Shown: piece after piece, positions 9,593-18,625 of the stretch | Layout: each line of letters begins with the position of its first letter | Position numbering within the stretch: position 1 is the first letter of the stretch | NCBI RefSeq assembly: GCF_900099685.1 | Contig: NZ_FNDW01000001.1 | Location: forward strand, 124,001-188,000 | Length of the DNA: 64,000 bases | Reading direction: 5' to 3' | Source: Chryseobacterium taeanense | GTDB taxonomy: Bacteria; Bacteroidota; Bacteroidia; Flavobacteriales; Weeksellaceae | The notes under the pieces: model-generated | The model's input: only the letters and a program-made list of their open reading frames with translations | What the model was told of the DNA's origin: nothing | Databases searched by the model: none | Position numbers and translations under genes: made by a program

Positions 9593-11656
9593 ATGCAAAA
9601 AATTACATTTTTTAAAGTTGTTTTCTTACTTTCTCTGTTTTGTAGTCTTGGAATAAATGCCCAGATTGAGAATGAAATGCCTAAAAAAACAACTTTAAGC
9701 ACTAAGAAAGGAGAATTGGAAAAATCGCATGGGTTTGAGAGATGTTCCAGCAATGAGTATGAGGAGTATTTGAAAAATAAATTTCCTGAAAGAATGACAA
9801 AGGAGCAATTTGAGGCCTGGCTGGCTCCGCTTGTAGAGAAAACAAAATCGAACAAATCACAAAATGGTAATATTATTACTATTCCGGTGGTAGTACACGT
9901 AATTCACTCCGGTCAGAATGTGGGTTCATACCCAAATATTACAGATGCGCAGGTCTTGTCTCAGATTACGGTTTTAAATAATGATTATCGTAAAGCTTTT
10001 GGAACTACCGGATATAATACTAACCCTGTAGGTGCAGATGTTGAAATTCAGTTTGCGATGGCTAAAGTTGATCCTAACGGCAATCCTACTAATGGTGTAG
10101 ACCGTGTTAATCTTTGCCGATCAGGCTGGACACAGGCTGCTATTGATGACTATGTGAAGCCCGAAACTATTTGGGATACAACAAAATATCTTAATATGTG
10201 GACTGTTGCTTTCGAGGGTACGGATCAGAGTACTTTGGGATACGCTCAATTTCCTTCAAATTCAGGTCTGGGAGGACTTAATGTGAGTGGAGGATTAGCA
10301 AGTACAGATGGCGTTGTTGCTGCTGCAGGTGCATTTGGTAGCAGCACTTATAATGATGGTACCTTCTTATTGTATCAAGGATATGATAAAGGAAGAACAA
10401 TGACCCATGAAGTTGGACATTGGTTGGGGCTGAGACATATTTGGGGAGACTCCTCATCTTGTGTTGTTGATGCGACCGACAGTAATAATGATTACTGTCT
10501 GGATACTCCGGCAGCGGCAGCGGAAAATTACAATTGTGTGACGATTGATTCTTGTCCTAGTGATCCGGGTAACGATATGGTAGAGAATTACATGGATTAT
10601 ACTCCAGATGCTTGTATGAATATTTTTACACTAAATCAGAAAGCAAGAATAAGAACCGTGATGGATAACTCTCCGAGAAGAGTGGAGCTGAAAACTTCAA
10701 TTGCTGAGCAGGCAATTACATTATTTCCGATAGATGCTGAAATTAAAGTTGAAAGAGGTTGTAATAATCTTGCAGCTTGTCCTACATCTTCTGCTACACC
10801 TACTTTAAAACTTACGATATATAACAGAGGTACATCAACATTAACATCAGCCACTGTTTCGTATTCTGTAAATGGTGGAGCTGCACAAACTTATAACTGG
10901 ACAGGAAGTCTGGCCCAGGATAAATTCAGCACATTCTCTGTTCCGGTTGCTGCCTCAACGCCTAGTGGAAATGTTACGGCTTCTATTGTTAACGCAAATG
11001 GAGGTACAGATCAGAGAACTACTAATAATACTGCTACAGGTACTTTTATTAATCCTGTGCTTGATACCTCATTCAATACAACTACAGTAAACTTTAATTT
11101 ACAGTTGGATTATTATGGGACAGAAACAACATGGACACTTAAAAATAGTAACGGTACTTTATTATATAGTGGTGGTCCATATACAGATAGTATGACTCCG
11201 GCGCTTATAAGCCAAACATGGACGCTAAATAATAATGATTGTTATATATTTAAAATTAATGATTCTGAAGGTGATGGTTTAAGCACGGAATATCCTCCAT
11301 TAGGACTTGTACCTGGAAGTTATGAGCTAAGAACTTCTACAAATCAATTAATTTGTACTGGTGGTTTATTTGGAGATTCAGAATCAAGAGCTTTCAGCTT
11401 AAGTTCTTTATTATCAACAACTGAAGTCACTAAAGATAAATTTGCTATTTATCCAAATCCGGCGAACGATGTATTGAATATAACCAAAGTGTCAAGCAAG
11501 GCCAAATTTGAAATTTACAATGCAGTTGGACAATTGGTAAAAGCTGGAAATATTGATAATAATCAGGTAAGAGTTTCTGAATTAATAAAAGGAACCTATA
11601 TCATAACAATCAAAGACAATAATATTTCTGAAAGTATTAAGTTCATTAAAAAATAA
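9593..11656 (+). CDS. Secreted M43-type (cytophagalysin/pappalysin-like) zinc metalloprotease with T9SS tail
   Basis: A 687-residue exported protein. A signal peptide (to about residue 23, ending GINAQ) is followed by a propeptide and the catalytic domain with the metzincin zinc site HEVGHWLGLRH at 272-282 and a downstream Met-turn (NYMDYTPDAC), typical of MEROPS M43. A CARDB-like beta domain (about 380-480) and another beta-sandwich follow. The last 75 residues form a type A T9SS sorting domain (FAIYPNPANDVLN ... YIITIKD ... KFIKK), so the protein should be exported across the outer membrane and anchored or released. Proteolysis of extracellular protein is the expected role. A TAnnTTTG box (9562-9569) lies 24 bases upstream, and a terminator follows at 11682. 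Confidence 0.92.
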   Translation: MQKITFFKVVFLLSLFCSLGINAQIENEMPKKTTLSTKKGELEKSHGFERCSSNEYEEYLKNKFPERMTKEQFEAWLAPLVEKTKSNKSQNGNIITIPVVVHVIHSGQNVGSYPNITDAQVLSQITVLNNDYRKAFGTTGYNTNPVGADVEIQFAMAKVDPNGNPTNGVDRVNLCRSGWTQAAIDDYVKPETIWDTTKYLNMWTVAFEGTDQSTLGYAQFPSNSGLGGLNVSGGLASTDGVVAAAGAFGSSTYNDGTFLLYQGYDKGRTMTHEVGHWLGLRHIWGDSSSCVVDATDSNNDYCLDTPAAAAENYNCVTIDSCPSDPGNDMVENYMDYTPDACMNIFTLNQKARIRTVMDNSPRRVELKTSIAEQAITLFPIDAEIKVERGCNNLAACPTSSATPTLKLTIYNRGTSTLTSATVSYSVNGGAAQTYNWTGSLAQDKFSTFSVPVAASTPSGNVTASIVNANGGTDQRTTNNTATGTFINPVLDTSFNTTTVNFNLQLDYYGTETTWTLKNSNGTLLYSGGPYTDSMTPALISQTWTLNNNDCYIFKINDSEGDGLSTEYPPLGLVPGSYELRTSTNQLICTGGLFGDSESRAFSLSSLLSTTEVTKDKFAIYPNPANDVLNITKVSSKAKFEIYNAVGQLVKAGNIDNNQVRVSELIKGTYIITIKDNNISESIKFIKK

Positions 11657-11681
11657 TTTTTAGAAATTTTACTATTAATAG

Positions 11682-11708
11682 AAACCTCAACATTGTTTGA
11701 GGTTTTTG
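11682..11708 (+). terminator. Rho-independent terminator after the M43 protease
   Basis: AAACCTCAA (11682-11690) pairs with TTGAGGTTT (11697-11705) over a 6-base loop, followed by T-rich sequence. Confidence 0.75.
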
Positions 11709-11822
11709 TTTTTACTTATGTTTATAATTGATTTATTTTTAATTTTTGTGTTAAAATCAATATGAATTAATAATGTGTAATCAATTATGGTTATATTTGG
11801 CGATAAATTTAATGAAAAAGCT

Positions 11823-14800
11823 ATGAAGAAATTTTTTACTTCTTTCTTTTCTCTTTTTATGATAGGTGCCGCAACTGCACAGTGGTCGCCAGCAACATTT
11901 AAAGGTGAGAAGATAAGAAAAGAGGCTGACATAAAAGCCTATTATTCATTGGATATTTCTGCTTTAAGATCTCAGCTGGCAGTGGCACAGGAGACAGGTC
12001 CGAACGCCAAAGCCGTTGAAATTTCTTTACCTACTCTGAATGGTAAAGTTGAAAAATTTGCAGTGTACAGTTTTCCTGTTATGGCAAAGGATCTTGCTGA
12101 CCAGTATCAGCTAGGTTCCTATGTAGGTGTGGGGATTGATGATCCTTCAAAGTATTTAAGATTTTCACTTGCTCCGAATGATTTTCAGTCTATGATTATT
12201 AAAGGAGGAGAATATGAATTTATAGAACCTGCTAATTCAGACAAAACGATTTATGGTGTACATCCTAAATCTAAAAAGAATGAAAATGGATTCTTATGTT
12301 CTACACAGGAAGATCCGGCAGCTGTAAAACAGGTTGACTTATTATTAAAGCAAGGTCAGTCTATTGCGAATCAGCCTACGAATTTCGCTAAAAGCTATGA
12401 TAAAAAGTATAGAACACTGAAGCTGGTAATGTCTACCACAGGAGAATATACACAGTTTTTCGGAGGTGTGGCAGGAGCTTTGACACAGATTAACGCTACG
12501 ATAACAAGGGTAAACGGAGTTTTTGAAAAAGATTTTGCAGTACACTTGAACTTATTAAGTTATCCTGCACTTATTTATCCGGATCCGGCTACAGACCCTT
12601 ACGCTACGGTTACAAGTGCAACATCTCCGCCATCCAGTTGGAACACATCTCTTCGTGATGTATTAGCAGCACAAGTAGGACAGGCTAATTATGATATCGG
12701 TCACTTATTCGGAGCTTCCGGAGGAGGAGGTAATGCAGGTTGTATTGGCTGTGTATGTATGAGTCCTGTTGGTACTGGCTATGATTCTGTTGTAGGGTAT
12801 GGTAAAGGATCGGGGATTACTTCTCCGGCTACTGGATCTACATTGCCAACAGCAGCAAACCCACCTTCCGGAGATAATTTTGATATCGATTATGTTGCTC
12901 ATGAGATGGGGCACCAATTAGGCGCAAACCATACATTTTCACATGCAATGCAGGGAGCGCCGGTTCAGATGGAACCGGGTTCAGGGTCAACAATCATGGG
13001 ATATGCTGGTATTACAGGATCCACAACTGATGTTCAGGCTCACTCAGATCCTTATTTTCATATAGGAAGTATAGAACAAGTGCAGACTAATTTAGTTTCA
13101 AAAACTTGTGACGTTGAAACAAATATTACAAACAATCCTCCGGTAATTGCTGACTTGCCAACGTACAACATTCCTAAAGGAACAGCTTTCGTACTAACCG
13201 CAAATGTTACAGATCCGGAGAATGATCCAATGACTTATACTTGGGAGGAGATTGATAACGCAAGTGTAGTTATTAACAAAAACAACTTAGGGACTACAAC
13301 TACAGGTGCATCTTTCAGATCAGTTGCTCCCAGTACGACACCAACTCGTTATTTTCCTAAATTAGAATCTGTATTAAACGGAATTTTAGATAACAGCGGA
13401 AATACTTGGGAAGCAGTTTCTCAAGTGGCAAGAACGACAAACTTTGCCATTACGGCAAGAGATAATAATCCGGTAGCTAATCAGCAGCAGACAGATTATA
13501 ATGTTCAGACGATTATTGTAGGAAATGACGGGCCGTTTAAGGTTACTACTCAATATGCCAACGTAAGTGCTCCTACAGCAATTAATTGGGATGTAGCTAA
13601 TACCGCAGCGGCTCCTTATAGTGTTGCGAATGTAAAAGTTGATTATACTACAGATAATGGAGCAACTTGGACGGTATTGTCTGCTTCTACTCCAAATGAC
13701 GGCGCTGAAAATTTCACTTTTCCTTCAACGTTGAACGGACAAATTATCAAACTGAGAGTTTCCTCTATTGGGAATGTATTCTATGCGGTTGGTAGAATTA
13801 ATGTTGCTGCTTTTGCTCCTTGTGACGGATCTGCTGTTACAGGTGTTACTACAAGTAACATCACATCTAACAGTGTTGTTGTAAGCTGGACTCCGGTTCT
13901 AAATGCTACTTATGTTATTCGCTATAGAGTTGTAGGATCGACAACTTGGCAGCAAACAACCTCTACGAATCCTACTGTAACATTGTCTGCATTAACAGGT
14001 GCTACTAATTATGAAGTTCAGATAGCAGCTGTTTGCTCTGGAACCCCAGGAGCTTACTCAACGAGTACTGCTTTCACTACGGAACCAGTGACATACTGTA
14101 CTTTATCTGCTAATAATTCAACACAATTTGAGTATATCTCTAATGTGAAAATTACAAACGTTGGTGGATCTGTAACATTATTGAACAATTCAAGTGGTCC
14201 TTCTAATTATACAAATTATACAACAAATACAGCTCTTCAGCCAAACCTTGTTCTGAATACGCAATATACATTCTCAATGACTATCACAGATGCTGATTAT
14301 GATACAGCTTTAGTATTCATTGATTATAACAATAATGGAGTTTTCGAATCAAGTGAAAGAGTGTATAATTACCCTGTAGCTCTTCCGACGGGGCCAATCA
14401 GTGGAAACTTTACAGTCCCTGCTACAGCTGTTACAAATCAGCCGTTGAGAATGAGAGTAGTATTGTACTATGCAGGACAGGCTAATGCAGGTCTTTCATT
14501 AGGAGCTACTTTTGCAGGATGTGGAACTTATAATTACGGCGAGGTAGAAGATTACAATGTTATGGTTACAGCAACAGCTTTAGCAACAGACGATATCGCA
14601 GGTCCTAAAAATAATATCCAGCTCTATCCAAACCCGGTATCAGATATTTTAAATATTACGAAAGTTTCTGATAAAGCAGCTTATAAAATTTACAGTGCTG
14701 CAGGTCAATTGGTAAAACAAGGAAATATTAATAAAGGACAGATCAATGTTTCTGAATTAATTAAAGGAGCTTATGTGATTACTATTGAAGAAAAAGGAAA

Positions 14801-14834
14801 AGATTTATTCAGTTCTAAATTCATCAAGAAATAA
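11823..14834 (+). CDS. Reprolysin-like secreted metalloprotease with FN3, GEVED and T9SS sorting domains
   Basis: The ATG at 11823 gives a proper signal peptide (MKKFFTSFFS ... ATAQ); an upstream in-frame ATG at 11787 does not. The 1003-residue protein has a propeptide (about 20-200), a metzincin domain with HEMGHQLGANH at 360-370 preceded by a Gly-rich GASGGGGNAGCIGCVC loop with paired cysteines, one fibronectin type III domain (about 665-755), one GEVED domain (about 758-915, with the GEVEDYNV signature) and a T9SS type A tail (about 930-1003, LYPNPVSDILN). It should degrade extracellular or surface protein. It is the small paralogue of the giant at 19760, with near-identical proprotein wording (for example DQYQLGSYVGVGIDDP). 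A TATATTTG box at 11792-11799 marks a likely promoter. Confidence 0.92.
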   Translation: MKKFFTSFFSLFMIGAATAQWSPATFKGEKIRKEADIKAYYSLDISALRSQLAVAQETGPNAKAVEISLPTLNGKVEKFAVYSFPVMAKDLADQYQLGSYVGVGIDDPSKYLRFSLAPNDFQSMIIKGGEYEFIEPANSDKTIYGVHPKSKKNENGFLCSTQEDPAAVKQVDLLLKQGQSIANQPTNFAKSYDKKYRTLKLVMSTTGEYTQFFGGVAGALTQINATITRVNGVFEKDFAVHLNLLSYPALIYPDPATDPYATVTSATSPPSSWNTSLRDVLAAQVGQANYDIGHLFGASGGGGNAGCIGCVCMSPVGTGYDSVVGYGKGSGITSPATGSTLPTAANPPSGDNFDIDYVAHEMGHQLGANHTFSHAMQGAPVQMEPGSGSTIMGYAGITGSTTDVQAHSDPYFHIGSIEQVQTNLVSKTCDVETNITNNPPVIADLPTYNIPKGTAFVLTANVTDPENDPMTYTWEEIDNASVVINKNNLGTTTTGASFRSVAPSTTPTRYFPKLESVLNGILDNSGNTWEAVSQVARTTNFAITARDNNPVANQQQTDYNVQTIIVGNDGPFKVTTQYANVSAPTAINWDVANTAAAPYSVANVKVDYTTDNGATWTVLSASTPNDGAENFTFPSTLNGQIIKLRVSSIGNVFYAVGRINVAAFAPCDGSAVTGVTTSNITSNSVVVSWTPVLNATYVIRYRVVGSTTWQQTTSTNPTVTLSALTGATNYEVQIAAVCSGTPGAYSTSTAFTTEPVTYCTLSANNSTQFEYISNVKITNVGGSVTLLNNSSGPSNYTNYTTNTALQPNLVLNTQYTFSMTITDADYDTALVFIDYNNNGVFESSERVYNYPVALPTGPISGNFTVPATAVTNQPLRMRVVLYYAGQANAGLSLGATFAGCGTYNYGEVEDYNVMVTATALATDDIAGPKNNIQLYPNPVSDILNITKVSDKAAYKIYSAAGQLVKQGNINKGQINVSELIKGAYVITIEEKGKDLFSSKFIKK

Positions 14835-14864
14835 GCAATAGCTTTTAAATAATTTAATATGTTT

Positions 14865-14893
14865 AAGACTGTCCAAAAGGGCAGTCTTTTTTT
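14865..14893 (+). terminator. Rho-independent terminator
   Basis: AAGACTGTCC (14865-14874), AAAA loop, GGGCAGTCTT (14879-14888) and a T run after the reprolysin-like gene. Confidence 0.85.
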
Positions 14894-14919
14894 GATTATA
14901 TCTTCTAATCTTAATAGCT

Positions 14920-15175
14920 ATCACTTGTTGAGCGTTAAAGTTTATGCTGAGCTTGTCGAAGTACCTTAGCGCCCAAAAATGCAAACAATTCTTTCAAACA
15001 AACCTTTGCGTCAATAGCGTCAAATAACAATCAAAGGTTAATAAAATATTACAGTACTACTCATTTGCTGAGCATTAAAGTTTATGCTGAGCCTGTCGAA
15101 GTACCCTTAGCGCCCGAAAAATAAGCGCAATCCTTTTAACAAATCTTTGCGTCGATAGCGTTAAAATAAAATGGT
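14920..15175. repeat. Two copies of a dispersed extragenic repeat
   Basis: Two related blocks, about 14928-15030 and 15068-15172, each run from a GAGC(G/A)TTAAAGTTTATGCTGAG start through TGTCGAAGTACC and TTAGCGCCC to a CTTTGCGTC(A/G)ATAGCGT end. They differ at scattered positions. Similar CTTTGCG...GCGTTA phrases recur at 17100-17270 and 46990-47160, so this is one member of a family of intergenic repeats. No gene is visible in 14894-15230. Confidence 0.7.
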
Positions 15176-15235
15176 GAAATGTAAAAATAGAAGGAAGATT
15201 TTACCCGTAATTGCCCATGAAAACGGCAATACTCC

Positions 15236-15259
15236 AAAAGTAGTCTTGGTTGGACTACT
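15236..15259. repeat. 24-bp inverted repeat, left arm (leader hairpin of the leftward promoter)
   Basis: Perfect reverse complement of 15427-15450. Each arm is itself a dyad (7-bp stem AGTAGTC/GACTACT, 7-base loop) and would fold as a hairpin in the transcript. This arm lies about 11 bases downstream of the leftward -7 box at 15270-15277. Confidence 0.85.
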
Positions 15260-15269
15260 ATTTCAGCTA

Positions 15270-15300
15270 CAAATGTAAACAAAATATTTTCACCTCCAAA
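15270..15300 (-). promoter_or_regulatory. Leftward Bacteroidota-type promoter
   Basis: On the minus strand TTTG (15297-15300) and TACATTTG (15270-15277) are exactly 19 bases apart, a textbook match. The -7 box also forms TACAnnTGTA, the core of BlaI/CopY-type operators. The transcript would enter 15236-15259 and run into repeat-rich DNA; no convincing gene is found on that strand. Confidence 0.5.
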
Positions 15301-15392
15301 CACTAACCTTTTATTTTCTAATTTCTTACATACTGATAGCAAAAACCACAAGATCGCACAAACTTACACTACAGTTTTCCTGATTTATTTTA

Positions 15393-15400
15393 TATATTTG
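15393..15400 (+). promoter_or_regulatory. Rightward -7 box upstream of the orphan secreted protein
   Basis: TATATTTG at 15393-15400 fits the TAnnTTTG consensus; the -33 element is weak (TTTT near 15375). The leader would contain the hairpin 15427-15450 and end at the ATG at 15463. Confidence 0.5.
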
Positions 15401-15426
15401 TGATCTAGTGTTCATTACCTAGAAAA

Positions 15427-15450
15427 AGTAGTCCAACCAAGACTACTTTT
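15427..15450. repeat. 24-bp inverted repeat, right arm (leader hairpin next to a start codon)
   Basis: Perfect reverse complement of 15236-15259. In the rightward transcript it would form a stem-loop ending 12 bases before the ATG at 15463, close enough to affect ribosome access. Confidence 0.85.
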
Positions 15451-15462
15451 ACAATAGCACGT

Positions 15463-16017
15463 ATGAACACAATGATGAAAAGTTATGAACCCTTTCCGTT
15501 ACTACGTTTTTTCGTAGTTTGGTTGTATATTTTCATCCCTTTAAAAGCATATTCCGGTTCGTTTGTACCGGCAGATTCCATTATTTTCGTAGCTGAAGAC
15601 TCGTATGTTTATTCAGAAACCTCTGTTTTTATTGCAGGTTCTGAACAGAATAAAAGTTTCAGATCAGCTAAAAAGTCCAGAGATTTTCTCAAAAGATCAT
15701 CTTTACCATTTTCTACTCAAAAATCAGTCAATATTGCAGCCAATAAGGCTTGCTATACAAATAGTCCGGGGAGTCATCATGACCCCGGACGCATTTCTCG
15801 TACCTCAATGTTGGGGATTATGGGAAGTCCTTCTCTAAGGCTTCTTGATAAAACAATAAAACCTTTATTCCCTTTGCTTTCCGGCACAGGCAGGGATAGA
15901 AAGCGACCTATAAATGCTGCCTTTCATCCATTTCAAATTACAAATATCATTACCAATCATTTCGTCCGTCCTCCGCCTGAGCTTCCCGCTGAATACACAA
16001 AAGCTTTTAACACATAA
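15463..16017 (+). CDS. Orphan secreted protein of unknown function
   Basis: A 184-residue frame with three possible ATGs at 15463, 15472 and 15475. The N-terminus has a hydrophobic segment (LLRFFVVWLYIFIPLKAYS at about 13-31) that can serve as a signal peptide. The mature part begins with a short strand-like VPADSIIFVAEDSYVYSETSVFIAG segment and then becomes basic and low in complexity, ending in a proline-rich FVRPPPELPAE tail. I do not recognise a family and see no motif. A promoter and leader hairpin upstream argue for a real gene. The less biased second half is a reason for caution. Confidence 0.5.
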   Translation: MNTMMKSYEPFPLLRFFVVWLYIFIPLKAYSGSFVPADSIIFVAEDSYVYSETSVFIAGSEQNKSFRSAKKSRDFLKRSSLPFSTQKSVNIAANKACYTNSPGSHHDPGRISRTSMLGIMGSPSLRLLDKTIKPLFPLLSGTGRDRKRPINAAFHPFQITNIITNHFVRPPPELPAEYTKAFNT

Positions 16018-16137
16018 GTCATATAAGAGATAAGGTTACAGCTTTGAAAATAAATAGAACACATAAGACTTTGAAAATCTTCGATTTTCTTGCGTAACGT
16101 TTAATCATTCATTATCCACTCACTATCCACTTCGTTT

Positions 16138-17041
16138 GTCATCCCGTAGGGATCTCGGCTTAGCTGGTAATAGTAGCATGGAAAGATTCGAGCTTAGATC
16201 CCTACGGGATGACAATCGGAGTGGTAAGGAAACTAAATTTTTGGTATTGGATTCGTCGTCAATTCGAGTGTTTTTTCGTAACAAGGTGAAGAAAAAATGT
16301 ATCGAGAATGACATTGATCCTCAAGCTCATAAACTTCTCGATACGATTTTTTCAAAATCTACTCGAAGTGACGGAGTGAATCAAAATGAATAACCAATAA
16401 GAATCTTAGCGCGCTTAGTGTTTGGTAATAGAAGAATGGAAAGATTCGGGCTTAGATCCCTGCGGGATGACAATCGGAGGGGTAAGGAAACTCAATTTTG
16501 GGTATTGGATTCTTCGTCAATTCGAGTGTTTTTTCGTAACAAAGTGAAGAAAAAATGTATCGAGAATGAAATTGATCCTCAAGCTCATAAACTTCTCGAT
16601 ACGACTTCTACAAAGTCTACTCGAAGTGACGAAGTGAATCAAGATGCACAGCACGTAAGAATCTTAGTGGACTTTGTGTTCACAATATCAGGCTGAGCCT
16701 GTCCAATCCAAGTCATTAGTGAGCTCACTAAACTCTTATAAGTGCAACGCATGATGCAGGGATGTGACTTCGAGAACCTCAGTCACCGGCATTTTACGAC
16801 TCTTTGTCATTTCGTTAGAAATCTCGGCATAGCTGGTAATAGAAGAATGGAAAGATTCGGGCTTAGATCCCTACGGGATGACAATTGGAGTGGTGAGGAA
16901 ACTAAATTTTAGGTGTTGGACTCGTCGTCAATTCGAGTGTTTTTTCGTAACAAAGTGAAGAAAAATGTATCGAGAATGAAATTGATCCTCAAGCTCATAA
17001 ACTTCTCGATACGACTTTTACAAAGTCTACTCGAAGTGACG
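16138..17041. repeat. Three copies of a ~240-bp dispersed repeat
   Basis: Copies lie at about 16138-16387, 16423-16646 and 16806-17041. Each contains TTAGATCCCT(A/G)CGGGATGAC, an ATTCGAGTGTTTTTTCGTAAC segment, a TCGAGAATGA...CTTCTCGATACGA inverted repeat and ends CTACTCGAAGTGACG. The first copy opens with an 18-bp arm (16138-16155) that is the perfect reverse complement of 16196-16213; the third has a decayed left arm and the second has lost it. The intervening and following DNA (to 17301) holds shorter repeats such as CTCTTATAAGTG and CTTTGTG. No gene is supported in 16018-17301; two short open frames inside the copies are repeat translations. Confidence 0.85.
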
Positions 17042-17301
17042 ATAGACTCAGCAAGCTCTTATAAGTGAAACGCCTTTGTGAAACTTAAAAGCAACTTATA
17101 GGTAAAAAACCTTAGTGCGCTTCCTGTTTACAATATCGGGTTGAGACTGTCGAAGCCCAAGCCATTCGTTTTCAAGAACCAGCTTAGCAAGCTCTTATAA
17201 GTAAAACGCCTTTATGAAACTTAAAAACTGACATACAAAAAAAATCTTTGTGGGCTTCGTGTTCACAATTAATAATATAACAATAACATAAATACAAAAC
17301 A

Positions 17302-18435
17302 ATGAAACATTTATTTACAGCCGCCGCATTGCTGTTCAGTATGACAGCATTCGCTCAGGTGGGGATTAATAATACTTCCCCAAAAGCAACCCTCGATATT
17401 ACCGCCAAAACCACCGACGGCAGCAAACCCGAAGGACTCATTATCCCGCAATTATCCGGTAGCAATATCCATACTGCCACAGCAGCAGGAGTCTATGGAA
17501 CAAACCAGAAAGGACTTATCATCTATGCAACCTCCGCTGACTCTTCTCCTATAAGTACAACAGCTAATATTACCAGTGCGGGATATTATTATTTTGATGG
17601 AAGTGTATGGCAGAAAATGAGTGGTGCTTCAGCAGGAGATACCACCAACGATGCCTGGATCAATGACACCACCAACGGTTTAGTAAAATTGGGGACAAAA
17701 GCAGGTGGAACAGCGAGGGCAGCAGGGACAGACTTCGTTGTAAAAGATAATGGTCAAGTCGGAATAGGAACTTCAACTCCATCCGCCGCCTTAGATGTAA
17801 ATTCAACACAAGGTGGGTTTGTACCTCCTAGGATGACAACAAGTCAGAGAGATGTATTAATATCTCCACCCACAGGTTCCATTATATTTAACACAATCAC
17901 CAATCAGCTTGAATTGAACACAGGTACATCTACTATACCATATTGGGAAAAATTATTGAATTCAATTCCTAATTCTACTAGAGTTGAACATTCGAGTTTA
18001 AATATTGCTCCGCTTTTTGATATGAATCTTCTAACTAATAATGGTCCTAATTGGATTGAAATATCTCAACTAAAAAAAACAATTACCGTCTCTGTTGGTG
18101 CTCAGATTGGAGTGACATTCAATTGTATTTTAAATGAATACTTTCTAGGAGGAGGAGGTGGTGCTCTTGCACAAGCAGATATTCTGGTTACAGTTACACC
18201 AAATGCTACAGGATTAGCATCAACCTTACCTCTTTCTTCATATTCAAGAGATAGTTTTGCTTTATTATTTGCCAATGGAGCTGGCCAATCTACAGCAATT
18301 TCGGTAGCAAAGAGCCTTGTAGCCACTACAACCCAATATACAGTACAAGTATATGTTTATAGGGGCAATTCTCCGACAAACCATAATAATTATGCTCTTA
18401 GTCCAATATATACAAATATTTTAGTGACGAATTAA
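17302..18435 (+). CDS. Secreted tail-fibre-like surface protein
   Basis: A 377-residue protein with a strong signal peptide (ending TAFAQ at about 19). The mature protein begins VGINNTSPKATLDI and repeats the pattern at about residue 154 (VGIGTSTPSAALDV), the two-copy N-terminal signature of flavobacterial proteins resembling phage tail-fibre and trimeric surface structures. A GGFVPPRMTTSQRD segment with a nearby PPTGSIIFNT turn is also typical. The C-terminal 150 residues form a divergent, probably beta-rich domain. No T9SS tail is visible. Surface attachment or structural roles are suggested by family resemblance only. The first third uses more GC-rich codons than the last third, which fits a conserved head joined to a variable end. 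Confidence 0.75.
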   Translation: MKHLFTAAALLFSMTAFAQVGINNTSPKATLDITAKTTDGSKPEGLIIPQLSGSNIHTATAAGVYGTNQKGLIIYATSADSSPISTTANITSAGYYYFDGSVWQKMSGASAGDTTNDAWINDTTNGLVKLGTKAGGTARAAGTDFVVKDNGQVGIGTSTPSAALDVNSTQGGFVPPRMTTSQRDVLISPPTGSIIFNTITNQLELNTGTSTIPYWEKLLNSIPNSTRVEHSSLNIAPLFDMNLLTNNGPNWIEISQLKKTITVSVGAQIGVTFNCILNEYFLGGGGGALAQADILVTVTPNATGLASTLPLSSYSRDSFALLFANGAGQSTAISVAKSLVATTTQYTVQVYVYRGNSPTNHNNYALSPIYTNILVTN

Positions 18436-18567
18436 AGCTACTAATATCCCCTGCTAGCGTGAGGGTATTTCGTGCTGATTTTAATATAAATGTAGATTCA
18501 GATATGGTGTTTAGCCACAAAAGTAATACTCGAGCCAGCAGTCCAACAACAACATTAATTAATTCCT

Positions 18568-18600
18568 AATCCTCATAGGTTTCTAAAACCTATGAGGATT
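18568..18600. repeat. Perfect 15-bp stem-loop before the HU-like gene
   Basis: AATCCTCATAGGTTT (18568-18582), loop CTA, and its perfect complement (18586-18600). No T run follows, so it is not a classical terminator; it may end the upstream transcript or be a mobile palindromic unit. It is 25 bases before the next start codon. Confidence 0.7.
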
Positions 18601-18625
18601 TAACAACCATTTAAATATAACAATA

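Noticed and set aside
15136..15351. Leftward frame of 71 residues behind the leftward promoter
   Set aside because: It begins upstream of the promoter's -33 element and overlaps the repeat copies; no signal or family.
16136..16696. Two similar open frames of 85 and 92 residues
   Set aside because: They are translations of the dispersed repeat copies; their similarity comes from DNA repetition, and no start signal or family supports them.
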